From assembly GCA_020746835.1 (NCBI GenBank), contig JAGPNK010000012.1, forward strand, positions 558,001-622,000: DNA of 64,000 nt, written 5' to 3'. This stretch comes from Stachybotrys elegans (Eukaryota > Ascomycota > Sordariomycetes > Hypocreales > Stachybotryaceae). The position numbers and the translations under genes were made by a program. Positions 1-10,239 of this stretch are shown here, one piece after another (positions within the stretch are counted from its first letter, which is position 1; each line of letters opens with the position of its first letter). The notes beneath the pieces are model-generated. The model was not told the origin of the DNA. It saw only the letters and a list, made by a program, of their open reading frames with translations, and did no database searches.

Positions 1-427
1 GAGGCTGAAGCAGCACCGGGAGGGACGTGAGGAGTGACGGGATCGCGCCTCTGGGTATACTACATTTCGTTAGTATTGACTGCGTGCCTATCCGAAACCT
101 GGAAGGGCGAAAACTTACACGCTGCCTGGGGGCTTCTCGAACCTCCACTGCTCGGTCGCTCACAATAAGGCCCTCAAGCTCTCTATGGGCTGTCTTGCGG
201 GAGGGTCGATCGCCAAAGCCGATGAAGACTCGACCTGAATGCTGGAACCAAGGTCGATTGTGAGCTTCCCAGTAGAAGCGGGCTGTCTCCGGTCGCGAAA
301 GCCTAGCACGACAGGCAGCCTCAACGTCTGCACGCGGAGTGCGAAGAGGGATGGAGGAGGCGATGAGCACCTTTCGCTGTCGGCATTCTCTGGCGAGTTG
401 TTCGAGGAGTTCTTGTGGGCTGGCCAT
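1..427 (-). CDS. Unrecognised small-protein family, member 1 (partial, cut by left edge)
   Basis: The ATG is at 427. Exon 1 (427-119) encodes 103 residues and ends at a GTAAGT donor. The intron (118-60) contains TACTAAC and ends in TAG, and exon 2 runs off the window. The protein starts MASPQELLEQLA and carries the family signature R-T-P-R-A-D-V-E-A-A-C-R-A-R-L, then an aromatic stretch (ARFYWEAHNRPW) and GRVFIGFGDR. The paralogue at 1625-2410 has an exon 1 of exactly the same length (309 nt) and the same intron position. Exon 2 starts with a QRR-type sequence in both. I do not recognise a domain and propose no function. Confidence that it is a real gene rests on the conserved structure between paralogues. 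Confidence 0.6.
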   Translation of the reverse strand, partial: MASPQELLEQLARECRQRKVLIASSIPLRTPRADVEAACRARLSRPETARFYWEAHNRPWFQHSGRVFIGFGDRPSRKTAHRELEGLIVSDRAVEVREAPRQRVSFRPSRFRIGTQSILTKCSIPRGAIPSLLTSLPVLLQP

Positions 428-1624
428 TTTGGCTTCTGATAGACGTTAGCTACAAACAGTAACCAGGTAGATTGGAGAGAAAGTACTCTTGTATGCCTGG
501 CGTGGAATGGGATGAATGCTTGATGCGAGTTTGCGAGACGCGGTTGGTGGTTTCGAGCGCGAATATCAGCGTGAGTGCGAGCGTGAATGTAGAAGTAGAA
601 TTGAAGTAGATACTGTTTGCATTCACTATGAAAGTAATGTGATGATGTATGACCTGTTGGTGCCACACAGCTGCAGCTGGCGAGTGTTGGATTTTACAGA
701 AAGACTGTAGTAGGGCACGACTGGAATAGGGCTCGAGACCTCCAGGTGTCCTCCAGAATATGCGTTCTCATATGGCTAGAGCTCAAGAGCCTCAAATATC
801 TACGTAACCTATCCCCATTGCTACATGCCAGGAAGGCTTTTTGTCTATCCACAACACATACATTCCCCCTGCAGTAGTTGGATTGGGATGACCTGGCTAT
901 TGGGTCCTTTATTATCTAAAGATTCCAGGTACGTGTCCGCGGTCACAAAGGGACGCGTATTTAGACTTCTCATAAGCAACTTTATCCTGGAATTGGGCAA
1001 CATCGTGCGAGGTCCAGGATGTGACTGTAAATGAGCCCATTTCCGGTAAGTGATCCGCAATCACGCATGGCTCTCAAAAACACAGTACAAAGCATTGTGC
1101 CTACTCTTCTTCACGGAGAAGCATAAAGATTCAATCGTGATGAAAAGGTTTGAGCAATGGATCATGGCACGATTCGAACGTACGTCTCGAGGATACCAGG
1201 CGCTCTCGCGCCACATGACCTTAGGATTTAGAATCCAGGGACCCGGGGGACCAAGAAGTGATGAAATGGTCATCACGTAGAGAAGTGATGAAGGCGTCAT
1301 CACGGAGAGAAACGTCTCTCCAAACTCCATATGGAGGCCAGTATAGGCAAAGTCAAGTCAAGTAGGAATAGGTATCCTACGCTCCAAACATCATGATCAC
1401 GTGCCTTTCGGCGAACTGACCTTGCGGCCGAGTGATTTAATGCCCGAGGAGCTGGTGGTGGTGGTGGATGTGGGGTATGTCGGAGGCGGGGAGATGAAAA
1501 CGGTCGACGAGGCGAATTGATGGGGGAGACAGTAGAGATCTCCTGTCGACAGCGAAAAGACCGGGGAGAGCGCGGCTTGCAATCGGGGCCTCAATCAGCA
1601 GAGTCGTAGTCGAATGAGAGGCAA
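428..1624. other. Gene-poor stretch with two tandem hairpins
   Basis: No convincing gene is visible. The stretch next to 427 is the presumed promoter and 5' leader of family member 1. At 1258-1276 and 1285-1303 there are two short perfect hairpins with the same arms (GTGATGA / TCATCAC). From about 1440 to 1590 the sequence is G/T-rich on the + strand and only carries low-complexity shadow frames. Confidence 0.5.
1258..1303. repeat. Two tandem 19-bp hairpins
   Basis: GTGATGA-5 nt-TCATCAC occurs twice, 27 bp apart start to start (1258-1276 and 1285-1303). The spacer sequences differ (AATGG and AGGCG) while the arms are identical. The function is unknown; it could be an operator-like dyad or a remnant of a small repeat. 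Confidence 0.6.
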
Positions 1625-2410
1625 TCACCACCAAGCGGGGATTGCGGCGGGCTCGGGTTCCTGTGCATCGGCAATGTCGACGGCTGGAGGCTCTGCCTCT
1701 TGGGCCGCAGCAACGGGCTCGACTGCAACAGCAGGAGCAGGCTCGGCCGCAGCCTGTGCAGCTGGGGCAGCGTTGACACGCTCCATAACAGAGCGGGCAT
1801 GGCGAATCATATCAGGCAGCAAGTCGTCTGGATCGGTGTTATTCACCGTGCTAGTCATCACAGCCCATGGAAGAATGGGGATGAGCTCTGCCATCGGGAA
1901 TTCGGCGAGAGCGGCGGCAAAGTCAGCCCGTGGAAGGGCGGCGATAACGGTGGAGACCACGGCGGTCCCAGCAGCACGAGCAGGAGGTGCCGGGTTGACG
2001 GCAGGGAGCGCAGGAGGAGCGGCACGGCCTCGTCGTTGCTGCATCTGTTTTCATTATGAGTACTGATTACTTGTAAGATGTGGTAGGTGAGGGAAACTTA
2101 CATCGTGTCCACGAGCTCGCCTGAAGAGTACGCCACGACCGTGAAGAACGAGCCCTGACATCTCAGTGATAGCAGGGTCCAGGTGGTCACGGCGCTCGAA
2201 GGCGATGAAAGCCTGGCCGACATGGTCGCGCCAGTGGTCAGGCGAGTCTTCCCAGATGAAGCGGACTCTCTCCGGGTTGGTGAGCCTGGCACGGCAGGCG
2301 TCCTCAAATTCAGCCCTCGAAGTTCTGAAGTGAATCGAAGCCGCTATGCCGAGTTGATTCAGCGCGCGGTATCGGCGCGTCTGCTCCTGGAGCTGCTGTC
2401 GGTTGACCAT
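1625..2410 (-). CDS. Unrecognised small-protein family, member 2 (242 aa, complete)
   Basis: Exon 1 is 2410-2102 (309 nt). The intron is 2101-2045 with a GTAAGT donor and ends AACAG. Exon 2 is 2044-1625. The spliced frame is open for 242 residues. The N-terminal half carries the family signature (SIHFRTSRAEFEDACRARL, then RVRFIWEDSPDHWRDHVGQA), which is basic and aromatic. The C-terminal half is Ala/Pro-rich and acidic near its end, finishing in AIPAWW, which suggests a disordered tail. A relative lies at 1-427, a decayed one at 4733-4966 and a shorter one at 19792-20435. The sequence upstream of this gene (about 2690-2870) is duplicated near 5095-5290, upstream of the decayed member. No known domain was recognised. 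Confidence 0.6.
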
Positions 2411-2689
2411 TTTGACTTTATTCGTTAGCTGTGGGCAAGGAACGGTGTGAACGACTTACTATTTGTCTGGTTGTTGCGAGACGAAAGGGAATGGCGATGC
2501 GTGGATGTAGAAGAGTAAAGTGGTTGCGGTTTGCGGTTTGCAGTTTGGTGTATGGAATGGGTGCGTGAAAAGTTTACGGTTGAAGGTTGACTGTTTGTTG
2601 TTTGTAGTTGGTAGGAGGTAAGTAGTCTTCGCGTCTTGAGGCCCCACCTGGGTGAATTTCACACTGCAAACGTAAGAAGTGATAGCACT

Positions 2690-2870
2690 GTTGTTTGCTA
2701 CCACAACAGGGCTCAGGACCTACTAACCTAGGTACTAGGTATGGAGGTACATTTCCACTCAAAGTGCAAGAATGGCTGGCCATGTTTGACACCTCCAGTT
2801 CACCTATCCATGGCACCCATGTATCCATATCGCGGTGGCTGGCCTGGTGCATTGGCAGACAGAAACGGCT
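2690..2870. repeat. Duplicated block, copy 1 (pair with 5095-5290)
   Basis: This stretch lies upstream of family member 2 and resembles 5095-5290, upstream of the decayed member 3. Shared strings include CAACAGGGCTCA, ATGGAGGTAC, CCATGGCACCC and GGTGGCTGGC, in the same order. The most economical reading is duplication of a gene together with its 5' flank. Confidence 0.6.
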
Positions 2871-3035
2871 TCCGCCTTGAGATATACGTAAGTGACACGA
2901 TCAAGATCGACGCAACGTACGAGAAGAGCTGTTCCAGACCACTCGGTCGATACTGCTATCTTCACTAATAAGCAATCCTCATCCCATAAGATTGATACTT
3001 AAATGGCGACTATTTTGACCAATTTGCGAGTGATG

Positions 3036-3081
3036 ATATCCCATCATCGCCTCGGCCGAGTCCCCCAGAACAAGCCGTCTC
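3036..3081 (+). repeat. Direct repeat, copy 1 (pair with 3303-3351)
   Basis: The string from ATATCCCATCATCGC through CCAGAACAAGCCGTCTC recurs at 3303-3351 with several substitutions. Between the two copies lie about 220 bp that include a diverged copy of the short dispersed element (about 3230-3288). The arrangement may be a local duplication or a very diverged insertion footprint. Confidence 0.5.
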
Positions 3082-3229
3082 ACCCGAATGTGTCACTCGA
3101 CGAAGCCAGCTCTGATCGAGTCATCAGGTAGAAGGACACTCGACGCCACGGCGGCATTGTACGTTCCGTTAGCTGGCAACCCTTTATTACCGCCGAAACC
3201 ACAAATGTATTTTCTTGAATGATCTATTG

Positions 3230-3288
3230 GATATCCTCTTTTGGGGGAAGCCTGTATTTCGATAGGGCACACGATCGGGAAATCCCAC
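3230..3288 (+). mobile_element. Short dispersed element, copy A (diverged)
   Basis: The right half reads GGGCACACGATCGGGAAAT followed by CCCAC, nearly identical to the element core at 6763-6837. The left half (TCCTCTTTTGGGGGAAGCCTGTAT) is more diverged. No clean short target duplication is seen at its immediate borders. Confidence 0.55.
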
Positions 3289-3363
3289 CTGGTGAGCATG
3301 TCATATCGCATCATTGCAGCCTCGACCGAGTCCTCCAGAACAGCGCGTCTCGTACCTTGCGGC

Positions 3364-3391
3364 ATCATCGTCATCTTCATCTTCATCTTCA

Positions 3392-3437
<46 letters not shown>

Positions 3438-3510
3438 CTTCGTCTTCGTCTTCGTCTTCGTCTTCGTCTTCGTCTTCGTCTTCGTCGTCGTCGTCGTCGT
3501 CGTCGTCGTC
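3364..3510. repeat. Compound microsatellite (CATCTT)n-(GTGGTC)n-(GTCTTC)n-(GTC)n
   Basis: About 147 bp are composed of consecutive hexanucleotide and trinucleotide arrays that share a GTC phase: a few CATCTT units, then GTGGTC, then GTCTTC, then about nine GTC. All six frames stay open and give fake low-complexity proteins (Asp/Glu/His runs on the minus strand). No gene is called here. Confidence 0.9.
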
Positions 3511-3779
3511 AACAAAGATGACCCTTGTCGACCTTTTTGGGCCCCCCAAGAAGAAGCAGTGCCAAGAAGAGCCCCAGGGTGTTGAGCCGGTCCTGACTAT
3601 GGCATCACTATGAAGCTTGACATTGTCAGGTTCGACCATCCATTGCAGGTTTCCGACCCTATCTAGCACATTGATCTCTCCAAGTGCACGATCACCATCG
3701 ATACGCGCCTGACCAACTTCACGATGCAGAACTACAAGTCGAGTTCCTGACCGAGTATCCGCGCGACCCTAGCCGCGGT

Positions 3780-4328
3780 GCCACTTCGACATCCTCTTTG
3801 GAGAGTCCAAGTGCGAGGCTCCTGATTGCAAGTTCGCAGCAATGACCGCCCATGACCTGGAGAGGCACAAGCTCACCCATTCCGAGAGACCGCCGATGGA
3901 ACGATTGCACAAAGGCGACTTCCCAGGCTGCGATCATGCGGGAGCAACGCCGAAATTAGTGCATTCGGTGGACAAGCCATTCAAATGCGATTTCGAGGGA
4001 TGCGACTACGCCTCGCACAATCCCGGCGGGCTAAATTAGCACGAGAAGATCCATCAAGCGCCCGACGAGAGATTTGCGTGCGACTGACCCAGTTGCGATT
4101 AGGTTAGCAAGAATAACCGGCGTCTTTAGGAGCATAGAAATACGCATACTGGAGAGAAACCATGGGTCTGCTCGGTCTGCGGCAGAGCATTTGCCAACCA
4201 ATCCATCTGATAGCACGCAGGAAGGAGCACACCAATAGCTATCCCTGCGATGAGCCAGGATGCAGCGAGACGTTTACGCAAGCGGGCAATATTAGGAGAC
4301 ACAAGGATAGGGTGCACCCGGGATTTTA
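3780..4328 (+). pseudogene. C2H2 zinc-finger protein relic, copy 1
   Basis: Conceptual translation gives several C2H2 fingers: KPFKCDFEGCDYA...H...H, ERFACD...SCD...H...H with the linker [16 protein letters not shown], and a last finger ending GNIRRHKDRVHPGF. At least six in-frame stops interrupt it (for example TAG after GGLN, TGA and TAG where the second copy has TGG, and TAG where it has CAG). The second copy at about 21290-21600 keeps the Trp and Gln codons at those places. The differences are mostly C-to-T and G-to-A, as expected from repeat-induced point mutation or deamination. It probably derives from a zinc-finger transcription factor. Confidence 0.75.
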
Positions 4329-4732
4329 GGACGCGATGAATTAGATGCCAGAGGATGATGCAGGAGAAAGGGCTGGAAATGAGGCCACTCAATCACATTT
4401 GCACGAACTCCTATCCGTAGGTGCTGTTCGCAAGGGTATTCCTCTTCGCAATAACGCATAAAGCGTCCAGGGCGATGAGAGCGAAATGTTCAACGACACG
4501 AATGCCCCTTGTACGGATGAAAAGCATCCGGTATCCACCAACCTCTAGAGATTGGTGAATATCAGGCAAGGCCTGGAGAATGCGCGAAAAGGTTCACGGT
4601 GCCAAAATGGCAAAAAGGCGGACCTTGCGGCCGCTTTGAAAAGGGAACGAGGGACTAGTAGGCAAAGCAACCGGGTGCTTCGTCGATTATTTTGCGGGGA
4701 AGCGAGCTGGGTAATTTTGAGGCGACACAGGC
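4329..4732. other. No gene seen
   Basis: This is AT-moderate sequence between the zinc-finger relic and the decayed family member. Only short, compositionally ordinary frames are present. Confidence 0.4.
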
Positions 4733-4966
4733 CTAGTAGTACTCGTCTTCAGAGTCGTCGTCGTCGCTCACTGCGGACCTATTCCAGCTAGGACCAGGCT
4801 CTACTGCGTCAGGATCATCGATCGCTGGGGCTTCTGCCATGCCATGGACAACGGCAGGCACTGCTTCGACAGGAGCAGGCTCCTCAGCTTGGCGGGCGTC
4901 CTCAATGTCTGCACATGGAGTTCTTGTGAGATAGAATGGGCTGCAGTGGTGCGGTTTGACATTGTT
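4733..4966 (-). pseudogene. Unrecognised small-protein family, member 3 (decayed, internal deletion)
   Basis: Reading the minus strand, a frame gives CADIEDARQAEEPAPVEAVP and ends in an acidic tail SDDDDSEDEYY before TAG at 4733-4735. ADIEDARQAEEP aligns with the family signature R-A-D-V-E-x-A. The preceding N-terminus (ATG at 4966) is in another frame, and the central aromatic region seen in members 1 and 2 is missing. The 5' flank is duplicated from member 2 (5095-5290 against 2690-2870). It is probably a truncated, non-functional copy. Confidence 0.45.
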
Positions 4967-5094
4967 GTTTGTGACGTGTGCGTGATTGATGTGTAGAGTT
5001 GCTGTATGTTGTTCAGCGGAAACGTGAGTGAACTTGGTGAACGCGGCTTAGGTCCCCGCTTGACTGCTACTGCCTGAGGTGGTGGCCTTAGTTT

Positions 5095-5290
5095 GCTGCT
5101 GCAACAGGGCTCAAGATCTACTAAGGTATAGGCAGCCGGCCGCAGCATGGAGGTACGATTGCGCTCGGAGAGTGAATTGGCTGTCGTTGTTTGACATCTC
5201 TCGGTTTGGTGCCTCGTCTCCGACGCCCACCCACCTGTCCATGGCACCCGTCCGTTTGTCTCACGGTGGCTGGCGTACTCTCTGTCCAGA
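5095..5290. repeat. Duplicated block, copy 2 (pair with 2690-2870)
   Basis: Strings CAACAGGGCTCA, CATGGAGGTACG, CCATGGCACCC and CGGTGGCTGGC occur in the same order as at 2690-2870. Divergence is substantial, so the duplication is not recent. Confidence 0.6.
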
Positions 5291-5861
5291 GAACGAGAGC
5301 AAATCTACTTGACATGATTCTGTCTCACCGTCTACTAGGTAAGTACGGCTTGATGCACGTTGTTGCCATACAGTGGGCCACACCTGCCTCCCATCCAAAT
5401 CAAGTAATATCAACCGAGCGTGGATCAATTGTGGGGCACCCAAACACCAACGATCGCCTCATTAACTCCACTTTCGAACCTCATCAAAAACTTCCTGTGT
5501 GCTGTCGCATCATCCAAGTCAATCATGATTGCTGTGTGCTCCCGACACGATATGAGCCACAGGAAAAAGCAAGTATGGTCCAAGATTCATTCACCATCTC
5601 TATTGTCGGTTGTTCCCGGGGCCAAGAACGTTTGATGGGAATCCGAACTGCAGAGCCAAGAGCCAACGTGCCAACAAGCATCCACCAGGCAAATGTTCTG
5701 TTCTGCAGGCAGCTGTCAGCGACAAGAACAGCCGAGAGAAGATCATCTGACCTCTTTTGGAGTGGGGGCCCCCAAAACGCATAAATAGAGGCAGTACACC
5801 CACCATTGTCGCGGATCTTTCTTCTCTCTCCAATAAACATGGCTCCTCCATCATCGGATCG

Positions 5862-5901
5862 TCCGAGGGCCTTCTCGAGGTCACTGATCTCTATCCCATA
5901 G
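5862..5901 (+). mobile_element. Short dispersed element, copy B (left part only)
   Basis: It matches the left and middle of the element (CTTCTCGAGGTCACTGATCT then CTATCCCAT) but diverges at the point where other copies continue with TGGGGCACAC. It lies about 90 bp before a helicase relic. Confidence 0.45.
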
Positions 5902-5990
5902 GTACAGCATCCGGCACTCCCATCTCCATCCTGTCTCGGTATGCCAACACTCATCGTTTATGCTCATATATCTAACAATACCTTTCTAGC

Positions 5991-6212
5991 CAGATGGGGT
6001 CGGGGAAATCGACCCAGATTCCCCAGTTCTTGCTATACGATGAGGCTGCTTCAGGCCTTCGGACTGCCTGTACCCAGTCCCGATGCCTGGCCTCAACTTC
6101 ATTGGCACGATTCATCTCCCAGCAGATGGCTGTCCCTGTTGGCCAGCAAGTTGGATATAATGCGGCAAGCGGGCGTGATGTTAGTAAGTTCGGCGAGATT
6201 GATACACAGTGA
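5991..6212 (+). pseudogene. DEAH-box RNA helicase fragment 1 (Walker A region)
   Basis: The translation contains MGSGKSTQIPQFLLYDEAAS, the Walker A/motif I region of PRP2/PRP22/PRP43-type DEAH helicases, followed by CTQSRCLASTSLARFISQQM, a decayed motif Ia region. A possible intron with a TAG acceptor (about 5940-5990) lies just before it. The rest of the helicase is absent, so it cannot be functional. The same fragment arrangement recurs at about 15090-15340. Confidence 0.7.
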
Positions 6213-6762
6213 TAACTAACAGCTCCTAAAGTCAGGCCCACCCCCCGTCCTCCTGGTCAAGCTCGATGGCAGTACGGCAATCTCTTTGGTGTCCCGGTAT
6301 TTAGGTCGATGGTCAAGAAGTTCGCCGCCGTCCTCTGCTTTTCACACACGCCCACGCACACACACCACGCACTCACGCACGCACGCACACCACCGCCTAC
6401 TACTCTAAATTGAAATGGAGTCTATCAAGAGAAACGAGGCCACCATGGCCAAGATCCAAGCGTTGGCGGACGGGGGGAATAACCCTCTTACGGGGGAGGC
6501 GTGGCCCGAGTCCCACGCCGAAATGCTTAAGACTCGCCGAAATCTGCCGGTATACGGCAGGTTTGACGACATCCTGACTGCTTACCACAGCAGTCAGGTT
6601 CTTGTCCTGACAAGTGAGGCTGACTCGGGCCACATCCAGGTGAATCTACCCTCTTGTCGCTCCTTACTCACCTCCCTCCTAACCCCTGCGGCCCAGTACT
6701 CAGCGCCAACATCCTCCACCGTACTCCACGCGACTGCGCCTGATCTCCGAGCATAGATCATC

Positions 6763-6837
6763 GTCTTTATGGTCAGAGGGGGCCTCCTCGAAGTCACTGG
6801 TCTGTATCCCATTGGGGCACACGAACGGGAAATCCCA
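6763..6837 (+). mobile_element. Short dispersed element, copy C (75 bp, 11-bp flanking repeat)
   Basis: Direct repeats CATAGATCATC at 6752-6762 and 6838-6848 bracket 75 bp that include CTCCTCGAAGTCACTGGTCT and GGGGCACACGAACGGGAAAT. With copy E this defines the longer form of the element. It lies within the DEAH helicase relic. Confidence 0.75.
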
Positions 6838-7521
6838 CATAGATCATCATCTCTGCATAACCCCACGCCCAAGAAATCCGGAGCGCAGGGACATTGGCTC
6901 CGGCAAGTTCACGCAAATTCCGCAGATATCGATGTATGATGAACGGGAGTGGCCTCCCCATCGCATGCATCCAGCCTCGCCGCACCGCTGCCGCCTCACT
7001 CGCCGCGAAGGTGGTTGATGAACTAGGAGTCAAGCTTGGCGAAGAGGTGGGCTACCAGATTGGTGGCGATAAGATTATTGATATGAAGGGCAAGAAGCCC
7101 CGTGGCTTTCGTACATGACAGAAGGCGTCCTCTTAAACAAGTATCTCTCAGATAACACCTTATCTGAGTACGCCTGCGTCATCATTGACGAAGCTCACGA
7201 GCGAACAAGTGAGCTTGATGTACTCCTTGCCATGCTGAAGGATGCCATGAAGCGCCGAGCCGACCTAAAGGTAAGTGTTTTCATTCTAACATCTTGCTGT
7301 GATTACCTAACTTCAGTGTGCCAGGTCATCATTGAGGCTCCGGGTCACATCCAAGACGGCTACATGGTGCTGCGGTCCGCACGGCCGATGCTATCCACAA
7401 GTCAGAAGAGCCTGGCGACATTCTTGTCTTTCTTCCTGGGGTGGGTGAGATCACCCAAGTCTGCAAGCTCATCCAGGACGAGGTTCAGGATCCTGAGGTT
7501 TATCCTCTATATGCTGCGCTC

Positions 7522-7575
7522 TCCTCGAAGTCGCTGGTCTGTATCCTATTGGGGCACCCGAACAGAAAATCCCAC
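7522..7575 (+). mobile_element. Short dispersed element, copy D (54 bp, 13-bp flanking repeat)
   Basis: ATATGCTGCGCTC is found at 7509-7521 and again at 7576-7588. The 54 bp between are the element core. The insertion plus duplication totals 67 bp and shifts the helicase reading frame, so PLYAAL continues as YAALPPRLQKEAL only in another frame. This gives a direct before/after view of the insertion. Confidence 0.8.
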
Positions 7576-8137
7576 ATATGCTGCGCTCCCTCCTCGCCTT
7601 CAGAAGGAAGCGCTCTTGGGCAGTAACGGAAAGAGGGAGTGTATCGTCTCGACCAACGTGGCTGAGACCAGCTTGACCATTGACTTTCGTCATTGACTCG
7701 GGGCTCTCACGGCAGCTAGTGCACAACTATCGCGTCGACATGTCCATGCTGGCCCTACGACCGATCACCATTTCTTCGTTCGAGAAACGCCACCTGGCCG
7801 CGATGGATTCGAACACTCCTCAGCCGCCTTCGCGCTCACCTTCCCCGCACATTCTGTCGATGCACGTCAGGCCCGGCTGAACAACCTCCGTGAGAGGGCG
7901 TCCCCCGCGGGTCACGACCGCTACATCAAGCAATTGCTCGATCATAAGCTGCGCAGCGGGAGTTGCGCCGCAAGTGCGGCATCGGCAGACCAGCGTGCAC
8001 TGTTCCCGCCGCTGGACGCCTGTGTGCACTCTCGGTTGGCCTCTCTCTGATCGTAAGTAAGAGAAGCCTCTACCTTTCAATTCGTCCCTGTGCTCACAAA
8101 CCCGCCAGCTCCATCGCGATAACGTCGAGCTGCAACC

Positions 8138-8578
8138 GTGCGGCAGAGCAATAGAGAGAGCAAGACGTCCACGCCACGCTCCAACGAACATCTGTACCCT
8201 GACGCCGATATCGTAAACCTCAATCGTTACGAATGGCTGCTGCTGGGTCGGGACACCAAACCAAACCCCCCCGCGGAATGGCTTCGATCGGGCCAAAAAA
8301 AGAACCTTCAATCCGACAGGAAAAGCAGGCTTCTATACCCACCCTGGGCCGCAGACTTTGAGTCTTTTCGCACCTCTGTTGTGCCCGCCGGCAAGACAAA
8401 GGATCTCGTCCTCAAGGTGCCAAGCTGCAACAAGCCGCTCTCCATGTCCAACAAGACCAGCTTCTATTCAGCGCTTACAGAGATGCAGCTGATTCCGGCA
8501 ATGTGGCCTGGCAACCGCCTCCCTGTCGTCGTTGTCTGCACCAATGACCAGCCCCAACGCCACCAAGCCAAGGGCTAG
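8138..8578 (+). CDS. Unrecognised 146-aa open frame downstream of the helicase relic
   Basis: The frame includes DADIVNLNRYEWLLLG, RLLYPPWAADFESFRTSVVP and TKDLVLKVPSCNKPLSM. It follows other open segments at 7740-8080 without a clear start and may be part of the same decayed mobile or helicase-linked gene. No domain was recognised. It could equally be a chance frame. Confidence 0.2.
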   Translation: MRQSNRESKTSTPRSNEHLYPDADIVNLNRYEWLLLGRDTKPNPPAEWLRSGQKKNLQSDRKSRLLYPPWAADFESFRTSVVPAGKTKDLVLKVPSCNKPLSMSNKTSFYSALTEMQLIPAMWPGNRLPVVVVCTNDQPQRHQAKG

Positions 8579-10230
8579 AAGGATACTGCAATAGCCAAAG
8601 CTCCCGGCCCAATCGAAGCAATTTTTAGTGAGCCGATTTCGACTGGATCACCCCTCACCCTGAGGCATTCCAAAGGGCCATGATGAACCTTCAACACTGG
8701 TTGCTTCCCAAACCATGATATATATGGTACCGCGCTATTCTGGAAGAGTCGAAACCCGGTTGCGCCATGAGGATCATGGAAATTGCTGCGGTTTGCAACA
8801 CCCAGCAACCGATTTTCAAGTCTGCCAGGGGTGGGTGACTGCTGTTAATGCCATGAAAAGACGTTCTTAGGGCCGCACGATGCGCGAGGATTCGCTGCCC
8901 AGATTGAGCCAAACAGCGCATTGGCAGAAGGAGACTGGACTTGGATCGTTTACGCAAACTTTCCCATGCCCTCGAGGGCCTACTTTTCCATTGCCTCTCC
9001 CGCCGACCCGAGCTGGTTGAAGCATTTCAACGACGACCGACTGCCCAAGAAGAATAACGGCACGATTAGCGAGTCTCCCACATGATTCTTCCATCACTTG
9101 CACAGGTCCTTCGGGTCCTTGAGCGTTCCGGCTCTCAATGGGACCAAGAGCTTGCTCTAGTCTCAAGGAGGGTAATTCATGCTCGGCACCGAAGATTGGT
9201 GTGACATGACGGCAGTTGTTTTAAACGGTTCGTGATCTAGATCGACATCATCTACTAATTCATTCAATCATGATTAAAATGCTCAAATTTTCGTAATGTT
9301 CTTGGCCTGGAATACCGACTGCCTGTGGAAAATCACACTCTTTCGCCTCTACCGTGTGATCAAGGCACATTGAGGAAACCAAAGCACCCGAGGAGGAGAT
9401 TGGAGAAGCATTTACTCGGGCATACGTGACGTGCTATCGACCTGTAGCGTGCTCACTTTTACTGCGCCCACCCGGAGAAACTTTTGCAAAAGTTCTCAGC
9501 GGGTAGCAGTCTTCCTGGCATTCAGGCAGATGAACTTTGAGCGCGATGGTAGTGAAGTAGATATTTCGTTGCGGTGCATTGCCTTCCCTAACCTCTTTCT
9601 CTGGAGCACCCCAGAATGGTATCGAACGGTTCTTCATCCTGGTGACCAACTTGTCGATTGCCAGCACTCCAAGCGGTGGATAATGCGTTTGCCTCTCGAA
9701 ACTTTCCTGCTCTGTCTCGATTCCCGACGATCGATGCAGATTGGCTCGCTACAAGATGCTGACTATCTTTGAGCGATACCTAGGTCGGCGGGGACAAACG
9801 TGTCGATGCTACGCAGAACTCCAGCATCGACACCAGCACGCATCCCTCCGATCAAGTTGATGTGAGAACTCACACCGCACGGCTAGACTACCACTTCGCT
9901 TGATCGCCGCAACACGTCCATGGCCTCTGAAACGAACCGAGGAAACAGAAAACTCGCCCGAGCGTCGGGTGCAGAGGTGAATGATGTCGGATAGACTGCT
10001 GAAATTTCGCGTTCCTGGGTGATTGACTCCCGTTCAAGAAGCGCCGGATTAGTAGTCATTTCAAGCAGTGTGAATCTGGGGAAGCTGATCGACTCTCACC
10101 CTTCGTTCAAGTGACCGAAAAACTGTGCGAGGCTTCAAGACGGCGTGGTGGGTGTTGAGGCTGCGGTGAGGTGAGCCATGCGTAGGGGCCAATCGTACGA
10201 CCAGCGGCTGGCCTCCTGTCTGGAGAAGCT
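8579..10230. other. Gene-poor stretch
   Basis: No supportable gene. The string GGTCCTTCGGGTCCTT at about 9105-9125, followed by a Cys/Gly-codon-like GC-rich run, recurs at about 20690-20710, showing another dispersed repeat. The frame at 9431-9772 has no recognisable motif. Confidence 0.4.
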
Positions 10231-10239
10231 GAGGCGAAG

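Larger units (their letters stand above)
6415..7760 (+). pseudogene. DEAH-box RNA helicase relic 2, interrupted by two short-element insertions
   Basis: The order of motifs is that of a DEAH helicase: an N-terminal stretch with TRRNLPVYGRFDDIL, QVLVLTSEADSG (damaged P-loop start), [10 protein letters not shown] at about 6888, [34 protein letters not shown], then the DEAH box itself in IIDEAHERTSELDVLL (about 7180). It continues with PEVYPLYAAL...PPRLQKEALLG, STNVAETSLTID (motif V) and SGLSRQLVHNYRVDMSML. Frames change repeatedly, and the motif VI region (QRxGRxGR) is missing after PITISSFEKR. Short-element copies C and D interrupt it, and D visibly duplicates the codons for YAAL. It is clearly inactive. 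Confidence 0.8.

Noticed and set aside
160..666. 168-aa minus-strand open frame at the left end
   Set aside because: It overlaps family member 1 in another frame; the other frame carries the conserved family signature and intron.
3301..3669. Asp/Glu/His-rich protein on the minus strand
   Set aside because: It is the translation of the GTC-type microsatellite, which is open in every frame.
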